In this document: positions 23,920 to 35,349 of the stretch, piece by piece
Layout: each line of letters starts with the position of its first letter
Numbering within the stretch: the first letter of the stretch is position 1
NCBI RefSeq assembly: GCF_963855985.1
Contig: NC_087119.1
Coordinates: 5,682,001-5,746,000 of the forward strand
Reading direction: 5' to 3'
Length of the DNA: 64,000 nt
Origin: Ostrinia nubilalis
Lineage: Eukaryota; Arthropoda; Insecta; Lepidoptera; Crambidae
Position numbers and translations under genes: made by a program
The notes under the pieces: generated by a model
Seen by the model: only the letters and a program-made list of their open reading frames with translations
Database searches by the model: none
Told to the model about the DNA's origin: nothing

Positions 23920-24434
23920 CCAGTAGAATTAGCTTTTAAATCGGAAATAATTCCTACAAAAGATTTTATTGCTTTAATGGCTTCATTGGTTGCCCATTAA
24001 GACTCTCCTAAGTTTTCGACTTCGACGGAGTTGTGCTTAAGTGGTGGGGGCCCCCGAAAGGGGCGCTTTTTCGGTTTTCCAGTTATACCGCGTAAAGGAC
24101 TTACCCTATCGAAAAGTGGTCTTCCTGATGGTTGAAGGGCATTTAATTCTGCATTAAATAAGACCAAATTCATATGTTTTGAACAAACCGTTCTCGTGCA
24201 AATGTTCGGCAAAGTAGAAAATATGTGTATAATTAATGACCCTCTCCACGTCCAATGGCTCGTTACCCGCAGGCTTCCAAGTCTTGAAAAGGAGCGCCTC
24301 AACCAGTGTAACCCTATCAAGGCATACGAGCTGGATTCGCCGATCCTTGTTCGTCCCAGCCGTTTCTTAACTGCGGTTGCTGCACCTCTTCCTGGCACTC
24401 ACCTGAACGACTCTGTGTTACCTACTGTGGCTGC

Positions 24435-25493
24435 CATAGCTGGGCACCGTTAATCAAATAGTTAACTTCGTTAATCGTTAAACCGTTAATAAAAAAATTT
24501 ACTTCGTTAAACGTTAAAACGTTACATTTCGCAAGATTTAACGGAAGTTAACGTTAATCGTTAATCCGTTAACACATGATAATAAAACGAAAAAAATAAT
24601 TGTATGCAAGGTTCAAAATAATTTCGAAAGCTTGTATCGCGCATGGAATTTATTCCTCTTTTATGTTTGCGCTACAAGCTTTCGAAAATTATTTGAACCT
24701 TGCTTAAGTACCTACAATTATTTTTTTTCGTTTTTGTACAACTGCATTTCAGAATAAAAGCTTGTTTTTAAAAAAATTTTTAATTATTATAATTTTATTT
24801 TACACTTTTTAGTAGTATCTCAATCTCAGAGCTTTGGTTCAATTACAATACAATTTAGCACCAAAGTGCTCGAAAAGACAAATCCAGCAAACCCAAACTC
24901 GATAAGTTTCCACCCGAAAGGGTTTTAGGAACTCATGGCCACCTCCTGACTCCATCATCAGGACCCTGGACATCATCTAGTACTAAAGTGCTCGAAAAGA
25001 CAAATCCAACGAATCCAAATCCGATGCGATGCCGCCGTTTCATTTAGGAGTTCCTATGGCCACCTCATGACTTCATCATCAGACCAGCTCAATGGTACCA
25101 TAACATTGCATTGTAATCGTACTTACATAAGAATACCAAATTTCAGCTCAATCGGTTGAGGAAAACTGGTCTTAAATTCAGTTGCAAGAGTTGTCCCACA
25201 CATACTAACAAGTGTTGTTAGTGATCTGGTTATGAAAACTGTTGTTTTGGGTTCTGGGAGTTCTGGAAGCCCGAACATACTTGTCAGAACCCGTTTTTCT
25301 AGCGTTTTTCAGCGTGCATGCTGTATCTTTTTGGTAAATAGTAGGTACTAGATTAACGGACTTAGGATAATTTAACGGAAGTTAACGAGTCCGTTAACAT
25401 TTTTTAAAGTTAACTTAAAAGTTAATCCGTTAATAGAAATGTTAACTTCGTTAATTAACGATTAACGGATTAACGAGTTAATGCCCAGCTATG
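24435..25493. mobile_element. Non-autonomous hAT-type element with 8-bp TSD
   Basis: Termini CATAGCTGGGCA (24435-24446) and TGCCCAGCTATG (25482-25493) are perfect inverted repeats, flanked by the direct 8-bp repeat GTGGCTGC at 24427-24434 and 25494-25501. An 8-bp TSD is a hAT hallmark. Both subterminal regions are crowded with TTAACG / CGTTAA words (about 100 bp each side), plausible transposase-binding arrays. An internal inverted repeat (GCAAGGTTCAAAATAATTTC near 24608, mirrored near 24677-24705) adds a stem. No ORF, so it needs a transposase from elsewhere. Confidence 0.88.
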
Positions 25494-25526
25494 GTGGCTG
25501 CCCCTCTTCCTTGTATCCTCCTGCAC

Positions 25527-25863
25527 GACTACGTTGCCTAGCCGTATGCCTGGTCTAAGGTTTGACGCCAAAAATCAACAACAACAAGTTCATATTAAAA
25601 CGCTGAAGAGTTTTTTGATTGTTTGTTTGAACGCGCTAATCTCAAGAATTACTAGTTTGATTGAAATAATAATTTTTGTGTTGAATAGCTCATAAATTGA
25701 GGAAGGCTATAGGATATATACAATCACTCTACGACTAATAGAGCCGAAGCAGTAAAGAAAAATGTTGCAAGCACGGAAAATAGTATTTAAACTATTTTCA
25801 CGCGTGCGAAGTTGATTTTGTGGCGTCGAACCTTGGACCAGGCATACGGCTAGGCAAGTAGTC
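25527..25863. repeat. Inverted repeat, ~53-bp arms
   Basis: The left arm contains TTGCCTAGCCGTATGCCTGG then TTTGACGCCA; the right arm at 25811-25863 is its inverse with a few mismatches. The loop is about 230 bp and contains a GTTTGTTTGAACGCGCTAAT fragment of another dispersed repeat. Confidence 0.65.
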
Positions 25864-25954
25864 TTAATGGGCAACCAATGAAGCCATTAAAGCAAAAAAA
25901 TCTTTTGTAGGAATTATTTCCGATTTAATCAATTTTTGTGTTTAATTCTACTGG

Positions 25955-28127
25955 CCTACTAGGTACTTGCATAGTACGTATTGTGATACTGGCAATAACC
26001 TATTGTAAAATGTGTTAGTTAGTAGACCAGTATTATCACTCTGTCATATTAAAAGCAATATTAATGCCGAATTTTTTAACTTGAAAGTCTAAATAAGTAA
26101 TAGACGAAAGATTAGTTTTAGCAGACCCTCTAGACAAAGTAACATTCGTTGTTCGAATCGCAATTCGCTAAAACTTAACAAATTCCTACAAGAGTGTTAA
26201 AAAAGTCTATGTAAAAATGTATTCGTTTCAAACTACTTTTAAGGAGTAAAAATTATTCGTTACGAAGTTTATACATGTATAGAGTAAAAAGTGTTAAGTT
26301 TTATAATCGAAGCGAAGTTACATTGTTTACAGGCATTTATATTAATATAGTTATGTATTTAAATATTTGTGACCAGTTGCTATAGCAGTAGATAGACCTA
26401 GTTATAGTATACAATTTAATCAATTAAATAATCTAATTACACTGTATAATACAAAACAAATTAATGGGAGAAATTATATTAAACCAAATTTTAATAAATT
26501 CCGTGAAATTTTAAATTTTTGAGCATCTAATTATATTTAAAAAATAGCTACCTATTATACTTATACTTCTTTATGAACTCAGATCAACCAAAGTGTTATT
26601 CATTAAAATTATGGCTCGACTTAATTATAAAAGTACGTATAATGTCTCGAAACATACATGAAAGAAATAGCTAAGTACGTATGCTTATGTACCATAGACA
26701 TTGAATGTATTGTGTTGTATAATCTAATTATTTAAAACACTTGTGTTGTTTGTAAGACTTGCAATATATCAAAGTTTGCTCATTTATTGATTGTTGTTAA
26801 TAAATATAAATATTATGCTTAGTTATGATTTCGAATTTTCAAACTTGTGTGTGTATAACATTCATGTGTCAATGTTCACATTATACACCACTAAATTTTA
26901 ATCACCGAAAAAAAAAATTCTGGGTAATGAGTTATTGATACTGATCCCATTTGTGCAAAAAAAAGAGTAAAATAAAGCGACTCAAAATATCCTCCTAAAA
27001 TTGGTAATTTATTGACACACGCGTCGCGAGCACTATTTACGTACGCTAATGTAACACTTATTAGAATTCAAAATGGTCTAAGTTAGCTAAGTATGTAATA
27101 ATAACACTGGAAGCGTGGTCGAGGCGTGAGCGAGACAGACAGATCGAGGCAATATGCGAGCGCGTACGACTACTCTAGCGAGCAGCGGAGTGACCCAGCT
27201 GTGACGCGTGAAATACGGATTAACGAAAATTTAATAAAAAAATTAACTTCATGAAAACCATTTCTTTTTCTTTTGCTTTCAATATTCCACACGTTTCTAC
27301 ATAACCTGTTTAAATTTTTTCGGTGATAAAAATTTAGTGGTGTATTTGTTTCGAAGTCGTTGAATAATAATATCATCATCACATTTTATTTAACATATGT
27401 AAATTTTATTGTTCGATGGCAATTATTTTATTTAAATTCTTTTTCTAACAAGCGTGTTGATATTGTGGATGTAGTGAAATATTATAATTGTGTATTTTGT
27501 TATGAAATAATTAATAATGCCTATAGGTAGGTAGGGTAGGTAACTAGGTAGCTACTACGAAGGCAGCTTATAATAATACAGTTTTTTTTTTGTGTTACCT
27601 ATATCAAACTAATATTATTTGTAGTATGCAGCTTCTGTAATAATCGTAATATTTAACTCAATTATTAATCTAGACATGTGAGAATATTCATGAAATGTAT
27701 TAAATAATTTTAGTTTTAACAAATTGAAATGTTATTGTCTTAACTTCGTAATATCTCATTATGTTTATTTATTTGTTATTTGTAACCTCTGTTTGGGCAC
27801 TTTGTGTATACAGTAATATAGGTCATATAAAGGCCGTGATATATCTATCGGTAGTTTGTAAGTAACTAACATAAACTCTGTTTGAATTCAGCGATAAAGT
27901 CTATAAGAAGCACTCAATGGTTTCATAGATTTGAGAGTATCTTAAATTGATGTTACTTTGATTTTGAATCTCTAGTTACCTGATGTGTACTAAATGCATC
28001 TACCCTAATCCTGCTATTTTTTGTGGAATTCAAATAAATACTTACTGTTCTTGGAAATAATCTGTAAAGTGTCAAAATAAATAGGTGTTTTGCTATTATA
28101 TGGATAAATGTTATCTATACCTGGTAG
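25955..28127. other. Gene-poor AT-rich sequence
   Basis: About 2.2 kb without a supportable exon. The patch at 27110-27210 is CpG-richer (GCGAGCGCGTACGACTACTC) but nothing coding was recognised. Confidence 0.35.
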
Positions 28128-30083
28128 CCCAAGTAACATTTTACTCCATTTAAGAGTTCACATTTAGTTCCAATGTGTACTTAAAGCATTAGTACAGTTC
28201 ACTCATGATGTATAAGCTGTATTATTGCAATTAATTACACCTATACCTGTCTAAGGGACTTATAGGAGTGTAGACTAGTGTAGAGTTATACTTTTATACG
28301 ATTGTTGGTGTTATAATACTCTAACAACTATCCTTTAGTCAGCCATCTAACTAAGAGCATTATAGGAGGGTAGAGATACGTCAGCCGCTGTTTAACGGCC
28401 TACTTGTACGATGTTATAGAGCTAGCATTTTAATAGAACACACGTGGTCATTTATAAAGCCAAAGGCTGTTATGTTTACTTGTTTTAGACTGTTATACAG
28501 CTAGTAGCTGTAGTAGGACTTGTTTGTGATAATTAAAATAACCTTTTTTTACTATCTGTACAAAAGTGTTTCAATGGTTCGCATGTACACTGTAGGCTGT
28601 TAAAATGACTATATGTGTTGTCCATTAACATCAATAGCAGTTTATTTGTCCACAAGTACTACTCTTATTTGTTTTAAGCTGAACACGAATGTGAATGTGA
28701 TATTCTATTACACATTTCCCCAAGCCTGTTTTTAGTTGTTCATGGTGGTTCTGTACATGATGCAGAGGAAAATATTATGCCTGAACCTGAAATTTCCCTT
28801 CAAAATATACCAGATATCAGAGTGTGATGATTGCAGTTCTTGTGATAGTGAATACCATTTTGATTTGGACAATTATTTAACCTTTCGCAAAAAAAAATAA
28901 GAACATGGGCTATTGAAAATCGTATTCCTCATTCCGCTTTGAATAAATTGTCAAGCATAATAAACGAATTTAAACCGGGAACACTACCGTCTGATGCTTT
29001 AGGTATTCATACTTGACTATTAGTACCTGGGCTAGGCGATTTAACGGACATTAATAATTTTTATTGCGGATCTCTAAAATTTCAGTATTTGAAAGAATTA
29101 AAGATACACAATTGACCTGAACTAGGTACATCTTAAAGCTGTACATAAGTTCACATTAGAATAAATTTATAGACATTAGCGCTGTAGTGGTACAAATGTG
29201 GAACTTCATATAGATAACAGCATTCTAACAGAACACATGTGAACCTAATATACGCTCACCGCATTAAATTGGAGTTATAACAGTTCACATAGCCGTATTT
29301 CATTTCCACCATTTTGTTCTACATAACCTAAAATATTTACCAAATAAATCTCCAAAATTAATGCAGATTTATCACAAAATTCGCAGATAGAGCGATTGAG
29401 TTTTGGTTTCATGTTATAATTAATTACCGTAATATAATTATAATGCCAATCCAATATCAAAAACTAAAAATTGTAGATTTCCTCTCAGCCAGTTTTAAAT
29501 ATTTTAAAATGAATATCGCGTTTTTACAGAGGCGCGTAAATATTTTAGCTGTAAATATGTATACATTACACGATAAAGTTGCATTCCCAATGGCATTAAC
29601 ATTATTAAGTATTTAAAACCCGTGTTATTATTTGCATAAATGATTATCCGCCCGAGTTGTTTCCCTCTTGGCACTCACGTACAAATACCAAACTAATATT
29701 AAAATGTGGAAATAATTTAAGACACACGTGAACTTTAGGTAGCATTGGAGTACTTTTGTCGGACTTTATAACTTTGAAAGCTGTGCATTTAGCCACTTGT
29801 TACTCTTTATTGTCCTCACGTACGTTGTATGGTTCACACTGCGTCCCATATAGTGCCGTAAGTCAGCCTTAAGTACGATGTTACTACTTAAACTGCTATT
29901 ATAATGCTATTATACTGCTAATGTACAGCCATAGTGAACTTAAAGCTGTCTAATTTGTGCCCAAACTGGTTCTATAAAAGCATTATAGCAAGCTATACAG
30001 CTCGTATACAGCTGACATACACAGCTTGTGGAGTACATGTGAACGACTATTGAACTCTTAAATGGAGTAAAATGTTACTTGGG
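28128..30083. mobile_element. Unclassified 1.96-kb TIR DNA transposon
   Basis: The left end CCCAAGTAACATTTTACTCC continues for about 33 bp and is inverted at 30050-30083, ending TGTTACTTGGG. GGTAG occurs just outside both ends (28123-28127; 30085-30089, offset by one base), so a 5-bp duplication is possible but not exact. Broad subterminal zones on both sides repeat short words such as GTTCACAT/ATGTGAAC and AGCTGTA. A decayed ORF lies inside. Confidence 0.7.
28683..29110 (+). pseudogene. Decayed transposon protein fragment
   Basis: After a frameshift at an A-run near 28895 the frame reads RTWAIENRIPHSALNKL and NEFKPGTLPSDALGIHT, then a stop, then DLTDINNFYCGSLKFQY. The IPHSALNKL...LPSDA spelling resembles a protein repeated in many insect genomes that I regard as transposon-borne; I cannot name its superfamily. 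Short Asp/Glu-rich pieces lie upstream. Confidence 0.5.
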
Positions 30084-30683
30084 AGGTAGGTAATGCTATC
30101 ATATTTTGAACCAAATAATAACAATCACAATCACGTAGTTTTAGAAACGAACATTTCATATTTTGGAATCGACCTTCCTTTATTTATAACGTTATTTATT
30201 TTGTTTATTGTATTGCTTGTCTTTGTAAAATTTGGATGTTTTATTTGTAAATTGTGTCAGTAACTGGAGTTTTAATCAACAAATTGTGGTTGAGATATAC
30301 GTGTATGTTAATAAACGTCATCTGTAATTGTAATTTTGAATAATAAGTCACCATGTGACCCTATATTATGTGAGTACAAAAAAAATTGAACAAAGAGAGT
30401 AATACCAACTAAAAAGAGTGGTTGTTTGTATGTTCATAATTTGTTTAATGTAACGCCAAATCAGACTATGTATTTTTTGTCGCTATATGCTTAATTATCA
30501 TGTAATATTTTAAATAATGTACCTAACACTAGCACATGACCTAAAAATTAAAATTAAAAACACAATTAAAATTAAACCGTGGATCACACTCCACTTAATG
30601 TTGTATGTAGAGGAGAAAATAAATAGTCATTTTAATGTTACATATTATAGTTTTATTTATCATATAATACATTATAAAATGTT
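30084..30683. other. No gene seen
   Basis: AT-rich spacer between the unclassified transposon and the LINE. The ORF at 30517-30717 overlaps the LINE tail and shows no protein features. Confidence 0.4.
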
Positions 30684-30844
30684 GGTCAAATCAAATCAAA
30701 TCAGTTTATTTGCGTGAAAAGTGGTCTACAAGTTCTTACAATATTAAGATGTCCGCACAGTCCACCAGAAGCTGGCATGCAAATATTGTTAACATTATAT
30801 TTATAACATTAAAAAATTACATTTTGGTTTTCAATTAATAACTT

Positions 30845-33625
30845 TTACAAGTCTATTTCAGATTCTAGGTACTCATTTACAGAATAATAACATTTAGCTT
30901 TTAGCCAATTCGTTAATTTCTTTTTGAATATGTTAAGAGGAAGTTCAGTTAGTGAGTACGGCAACTTATTATATATTTTTATGCAGGTTGGGTAACAGTT
31001 CCTTTTATAAAATTGGGTATGCATTTTGGGCAGCAATAGCTTTCCCCTGTGCCTTATTGATTTGACTGCATAGTCATCCTTATTCACAAATAAATGTGGA
31101 TATGTTTTTACGAAAACACAGCAGTCTAGTATGTACATTGAAGGAAGAGAAAGCAAATTTAGTTTTGGGAATAACTGCCTGCATGAAGTTTGAGGTGAAA
31201 CCCTACATATAGCACGAATACACCGTTTCTGTGAGATGAAAGCTCTGGGCATATCAACAGAATTACCCCAGAGTAGTAGGCCATATTTGAGATTAGATGC
31301 TACATATCCGTGATACGCCATTAATGCAGCTTTTTGATGTATTTGATTCGTTAAGCGCCATAGAGCATAAGAAAATCTGTTTAGTTTTTTACATACTTTT
31401 TCTACATGCTGTTTCCAGGAACACTGATTGTCTATAATGAAACCCAAGAAATTAACTGTTTTCGATTCTGTTATATGTTCTCCATTAATTAGTATGTCAA
31501 GTGTATTATCCTTTTGCTTTCGATTGTAAAAATTTAGGTATTTAGTTTTATTAATATTTATATGTAGGTTATTCCATTCAAGCCAATTAACTATATGCGT
31601 AACAGTATTGTTAATGTCTTTGTTGTAATTTTGAGAGTGGCATCTTGATATTACTACTGATATATCATCAGCGAACAGATAACAATGATGATCAGTTACT
31701 GTAGGTAAGTCATTTATATAGATTATAAACAACAGTGGCCCCAAGATAGTTCCCTGTGGAACGCCAACATTGTTCACAGAAACTATGGATTTTGAATTTG
31801 TTTCTTCTTTGCTAGTGTTTAAAGATTTGACTTGTACGTATTGGCGGCGATTATGAAGATAAGATTTAAGCCAATCAAGTGCCGTGCCTCTTAAACCATA
31901 TTTGTCGCATTTTTGCAGGAGAATTTCATGAGAAACAAAGTCAAATGCCTTGCTCATGTCAAAAAATATAGCTGTAGCATCTATACCTTTATCAATACAC
32001 TCTGTTACGTTTTTTATTAAGTTAAAAGTTGCAAGCGTAGTGGATTTACCCTTACGAAATCCATTTTGTCTATTAGTTAAAATGTTGTGTTTTTCGAGAA
32101 ATTTATAGATCCTTGTATGCAATGCTTTTTCAAAAACTTTAGCCAACACGGGTATTAAAGCAATTGGTCTATAGTTATCCATTTTATCTCTTTCATCTTT
32201 TTTATGTATGGGATATATGACCGACAATTTCAGTTTTTCAGGAAAACTGCCCTCTGTAATTGATTGATTTACTAGGTGACTCAGGACATCACATAAAATT
32301 CTAGCACAATATTTCAAGATTTTTGTAGGAAATTCATCGTATCCCACTGAAGCTGTATTTTTGAGAGAATTAATTATTTTAAATATTTCATCACTTGTAG
32401 ACGGGTAGAGAAAAATACTTGCAGCTATCGGTTGGATATTGGTATGAGCAGATGGTAATTTAGATTTTGTCGATTTGTTGGTCATGTCAATATAGAATTT
32501 ATTAAAATGATTACAGATGTCAATAGGATTCAATGTCAGAGTGTTATTATGTTTTATTTTATTTATATACTTATTATTGTTATCAGTGTCTGTCTGCTCG
32601 AATGATTTAACTATATTCCATGTCGATTTACATATGTTTTTACTTTTTTTAAGGTATAATTCATTTGTCAGCCTTTGTGATTTGCTTATACATTTTTTTA
32701 GAATACGCGAGTAATTTTGATATTTTCTTTTGTTAAGAGTATTAGAGTTTGCATAGTATTTAAAGCGCAGTTTACGTTTCGAGACACATGACTTTTTTAT
32801 ACCTACGGTTATCCACTTATTACCTTTTTTTTTATGGTCCATCTTAATTTTTAGTTTAGGAAAGCATAATTCAAAAAATAGAATCAAAGTTTCATGAAAT
32901 ATATTAAAAGACTTATTTACATCAGTGGCATCATAAACGTCAATCCATGAGAGAGATGAGATCGCTTCAGCGAATTTTCTCATATTGTCTTGACTAAAAT
33001 CTCTCCTAAATACGAACCATGTTTTTAATTTCCTTTGTATATTTTGTTTTGGTAAGTTTAGGGTTTGACAAGTGTCATGATCAGATAGTCCCAAACTATG
33101 TGTTTTTCCAACAGCTGTGGGAATATTGCTGATTATTTGGTCTAAACAGGCGTTTTTTCGCGTTGGCTCTTTAATATGTATTGTCATTCCGTAATTTTGG
33201 CATATTTTTATATATTCATCCTTTATGCTATTTTCCTTTAAAATATTTATATTAAAATCTCCAGTTATAACAATTTTTTTATTATTTTTATATCTCAGTT
33301 TCGATAACATAGTTTCAAGACGATTTAGAAATATATATGGGTCTGATTTTGGAGTTCGGTAAATACAAACGATTATACATTTCAATTGGGGAATCTCAAT
33401 ACCACAACACTCAAAGGCATAATCAGTAGCAAGATCCCTCGGTATTGATATATTCCTATAGCTAAGATCCGACCTGCATAGTATACAAACACCTCCACGT
33501 CTTTGCGTGCGTCTGGAGTAGAAATCGGCCAAACAGAAGTCATTTATGTGTAGATTTCTCTCCTCGTCAGATTTGAGAAAGGTTTCACTCAGACAGATAA
33601 TATCTGTCTCTTGTCCGTTGACCAT
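30845..33625 (-). CDS. CR1-like ORF2: endonuclease + reverse transcriptase
   Basis: The product nicks target DNA and copies its own RNA there (target-primed reverse transcription). From the first Met it is 926 aa, but the same frame is open further upstream to about 33740 and encodes IHQNIAGVLSKVD, which looks like the true start of the apurinic-type endonuclease domain, so Met 33625 is probably internal. Endonuclease marks: CLSETFL, RRGGVCILCR, TGDFNIN, LSDHD. Reverse-transcriptase marks: YRPIALIPV (near residue 483), FDMSKAFDF (near 555), GVPQGTILGPLLF (near 621) and the catalytic FADD (near 652-655). All catalytic blocks are present and uninterrupted. No RNase H domain. Confidence 0.93.
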   Translation of the reverse strand: MVNGQETDIICLSETFLKSDEERNLHINDFCLADFYSRRTQRRGGVCILCRSDLSYRNISIPRDLATDYAFECCGIEIPQLKCIIVCIYRTPKSDPYIFLNRLETMLSKLRYKNNKKIVITGDFNINILKENSIKDEYIKICQNYGMTIHIKEPTRKNACLDQIISNIPTAVGKTHSLGLSDHDTCQTLNLPKQNIQRKLKTWFVFRRDFSQDNMRKFAEAISSLSWIDVYDATDVNKSFNIFHETLILFFELCFPKLKIKMDHKKKGNKWITVGIKKSCVSKRKLRFKYYANSNTLNKRKYQNYSRILKKCISKSQRLTNELYLKKSKNICKSTWNIVKSFEQTDTDNNNKYINKIKHNNTLTLNPIDICNHFNKFYIDMTNKSTKSKLPSAHTNIQPIAASIFLYPSTSDEIFKIINSLKNTASVGYDEFPTKILKYCARILCDVLSHLVNQSITEGSFPEKLKLSVIYPIHKKDERDKMDNYRPIALIPVLAKVFEKALHTRIYKFLEKHNILTNRQNGFRKGKSTTLATFNLIKNVTECIDKGIDATAIFFDMSKAFDFVSHEILLQKCDKYGLRGTALDWLKSYLHNRRQYVQVKSLNTSKEETNSKSIVSVNNVGVPQGTILGPLLFIIYINDLPTVTDHHCYLFADDISVVISRCHSQNYNKDINNTVTHIVNWLEWNNLHININKTKYLNFYNRKQKDNTLDILINGEHITESKTVNFLGFIIDNQCSWKQHVEKVCKKLNRFSYALWRLTNQIHQKAALMAYHGYVASNLKYGLLLWGNSVDMPRAFISQKRCIRAICRVSPQTSCRQLFPKLNLLSLPSMYILDCCVFVKTYPHLFVNKDDYAVKSIRHRGKLLLPKMHTQFYKRNCYPTCIKIYNKLPYSLTELPLNIFKKKLTNWLKAKCYYSVNEYLESEIDL

Positions 33626-33704
33626 TAGTTCTTCTAAAGCTACATGAATAATATCTACCTTACTGAGTACCCCCGCAATGTTCTGGTGAATTATAGTTAG
33701 AGAG

Positions 33705-35327
33705 TCATTCAGGCTGTGAACGAAAAAACGAACTCTGAGTTCTTAGATCTTCCACGATTTTATTCTTATTACTTTTATTGCTCACTCTCCCAAAAAAATC
33801 AAGCAAGGACGTTTGTACAATTTTTTTAGGGTTTCTTTTCCTATTGCTACCCAAGATACTGTCCCTGAATGCATTAACGTTACGTTGTCCAATCATTCGA
33901 TTTGTCAGTTTACATTTATTAAAAGTCAAGAATTTTTCATTATAGTCACGAGAGTCAATAATACAATTAAGCTTTTTAGCAGTTTCGTTAAAAGAGTTTT
34001 CAGTAACAGTTTGTATATTAAAGAAAATACAATTTTTAAAATTACTGCATATTATCTGAATATTTCTATTCAATAAATTAGTGTTAAGATATTTATTTTG
34101 CAGTAAGTTTAATACAATAACTGTGTTATTTTGATATTTTTCTAGTGCAACGGTTAACTTAATAGATATTTTAGTAGGATTACAGTCGTTTTCACCAACA
34201 CATAGGATTACTATATCCTTTGGGTTCAAGTTTAATGTATCAAGTCCCTTCAAAACCTCTTCAGTAGGTGCGTATGTTTTTATGGTTGAAAATATACTAT
34301 ATTTTTCATATGGGCCGTTTTTCCTCAAATCGGTCATTCTTGCCGCCAGACCAGTGCACTGTTGAGTACCAAATATGTGTATTTTGCGAGGTGTAGGTAT
34401 CTGATTGACTGGGGGCATGACGTTGCAGAGTTCTTTTTTGTTGTTGTGACTAGTCGAAATATTTTTTTCTTGATCAGATTTTTTATCGAGTATTTGTGTT
34501 TCTTTTTCAGCGTAGGTTGGCTGAATATTTGCCGGCCTTTGGTTGACGAGATAATCAATTGATCCATGTTCTGGGTGTTTTAGCTCGAGAGAATTTAGTG
34601 GCGTTCTTCCAGTATTTTCTAGTATAGTTCGATTAATACTTGTCCGATCTTTACTTGATGAACGTTTTTTATCCGTAGTTTTACAAATTTCAGTTAGTGT
34701 ATGTATTTTCAGCTTGTATTCTTCTAATTGGTTTTTTAATGTTCCATTTTCAGACATTAGTTGCTCAATTTCATTCTCAGCTATTTGAAGTTTTATTTCC
34801 AAATCTTGATTTTTTTCTTTTAGTGTTTCTAAGTCATTTATATCTAGTCCCAGATCAGGGCAACTTCGACTTAGATGACTGCAGCTATTTAATGTTGATT
34901 CATTAAAGAAATCTTCTTCATCGCTTAACGACTGAAAAGAGTTTTCAGTTGAGATATTGTATGAAAGTTTGGGGTTTTGTGATGCATTCTTATTTTCTGT
35001 CGATTTTTCTGCTTGCTTTTGTGTTCGTCCTTGTGCCAGTTTTGGAGTACTTCGCTTTGAGATCAAGATGGCTTTCGATGTCTTTTCTGTACATATTTGA
35101 CATTTCCAGTTTGTTCTTCTTTGCGGCGACATTAGATAGAATACATTTTCATTAACATTTGCACATTTAATGTGATATGTGTTCTTACAGTTGGAGCAAG
35201 TTAAATTGCGTCTGTGAGTAATGACTTTTTTACATTCTTTGCATTTCAGAGTCATTTTGTTTTTGTCAATATAATAAAATAAAAACAATAACAAAGAAAA
35301 TATATACCAAAACAGAATCCCAAACAA
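33705..35327 (-). CDS. CR1-like ORF1: PHD finger, coiled coil, SGNH-like domain
   Basis: 540 aa from the first Met; the second Met (residue 25, at 35255, MTLKCKEC) is a more credible start because the first 24 residues are purely hydrophobic and run out of the 5' UTR. Residues about 28-80 hold a Cys/His PHD-like finger (CKECKK, CSNCKNTYHIKC, WKCQIC). Residues about 165-220 are a Leu/Glu-rich coiled coil. Residues about 315-440 (KIHIFGTQQC, DIVILCVGENDC) look like the SGNH-hydrolase-like domain found in CR1 ORF1. The product likely binds element RNA. It ends TGA at 33705-33707, overlapping the upstream open part of ORF2. Confidence 0.88.
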   Translation of the reverse strand: MFGILFWYIFSLLLFLFYYIDKNKMTLKCKECKKVITHRRNLTCSNCKNTYHIKCANVNENVFYLMSPQRRTNWKCQICTEKTSKAILISKRSTPKLAQGRTQKQAEKSTENKNASQNPKLSYNISTENSFQSLSDEEDFFNESTLNSCSHLSRSCPDLGLDINDLETLKEKNQDLEIKLQIAENEIEQLMSENGTLKNQLEEYKLKIHTLTEICKTTDKKRSSSKDRTSINRTILENTGRTPLNSLELKHPEHGSIDYLVNQRPANIQPTYAEKETQILDKKSDQEKNISTSHNNKKELCNVMPPVNQIPTPRKIHIFGTQQCTGLAARMTDLRKNGPYEKYSIFSTIKTYAPTEEVLKGLDTLNLNPKDIVILCVGENDCNPTKISIKLTVALEKYQNNTVIVLNLLQNKYLNTNLLNRNIQIICSNFKNCIFFNIQTVTENSFNETAKKLNCIIDSRDYNEKFLTFNKCKLTNRMIGQRNVNAFRDSILGSNRKRNPKKIVQTSLLDFFGRVSNKSNKNKIVEDLRTQSSFFRSQPE

Positions 35328-35349
35328 AAAACAAAAAAATTTTTTTTTG

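Larger units (their letters stand above)
23920..25954. mobile_element. Composite inverted-repeat block hosting a hAT MITE
   Basis: Outer arms: 23920-24003 (CCAGTAGAATT ... TTGGTTGCCCATTAAGAC) and 25863-25954 inverted. Between them lie a degenerate repeat (24004-24434) containing GGGGGCCCCCGAAAGGGGCG, a complete hAT-type MITE (24435-25493), and a second internal inverted repeat (25527-25863). The nesting shows an older TIR or foldback structure later invaded. Confidence 0.6.

Noticed and set aside
23997..24398. 133-codon - strand frame
   Set aside because: Lies in degenerate repeat sequence between inverted-repeat arms; no protein family recognised and the composition follows the repeat.
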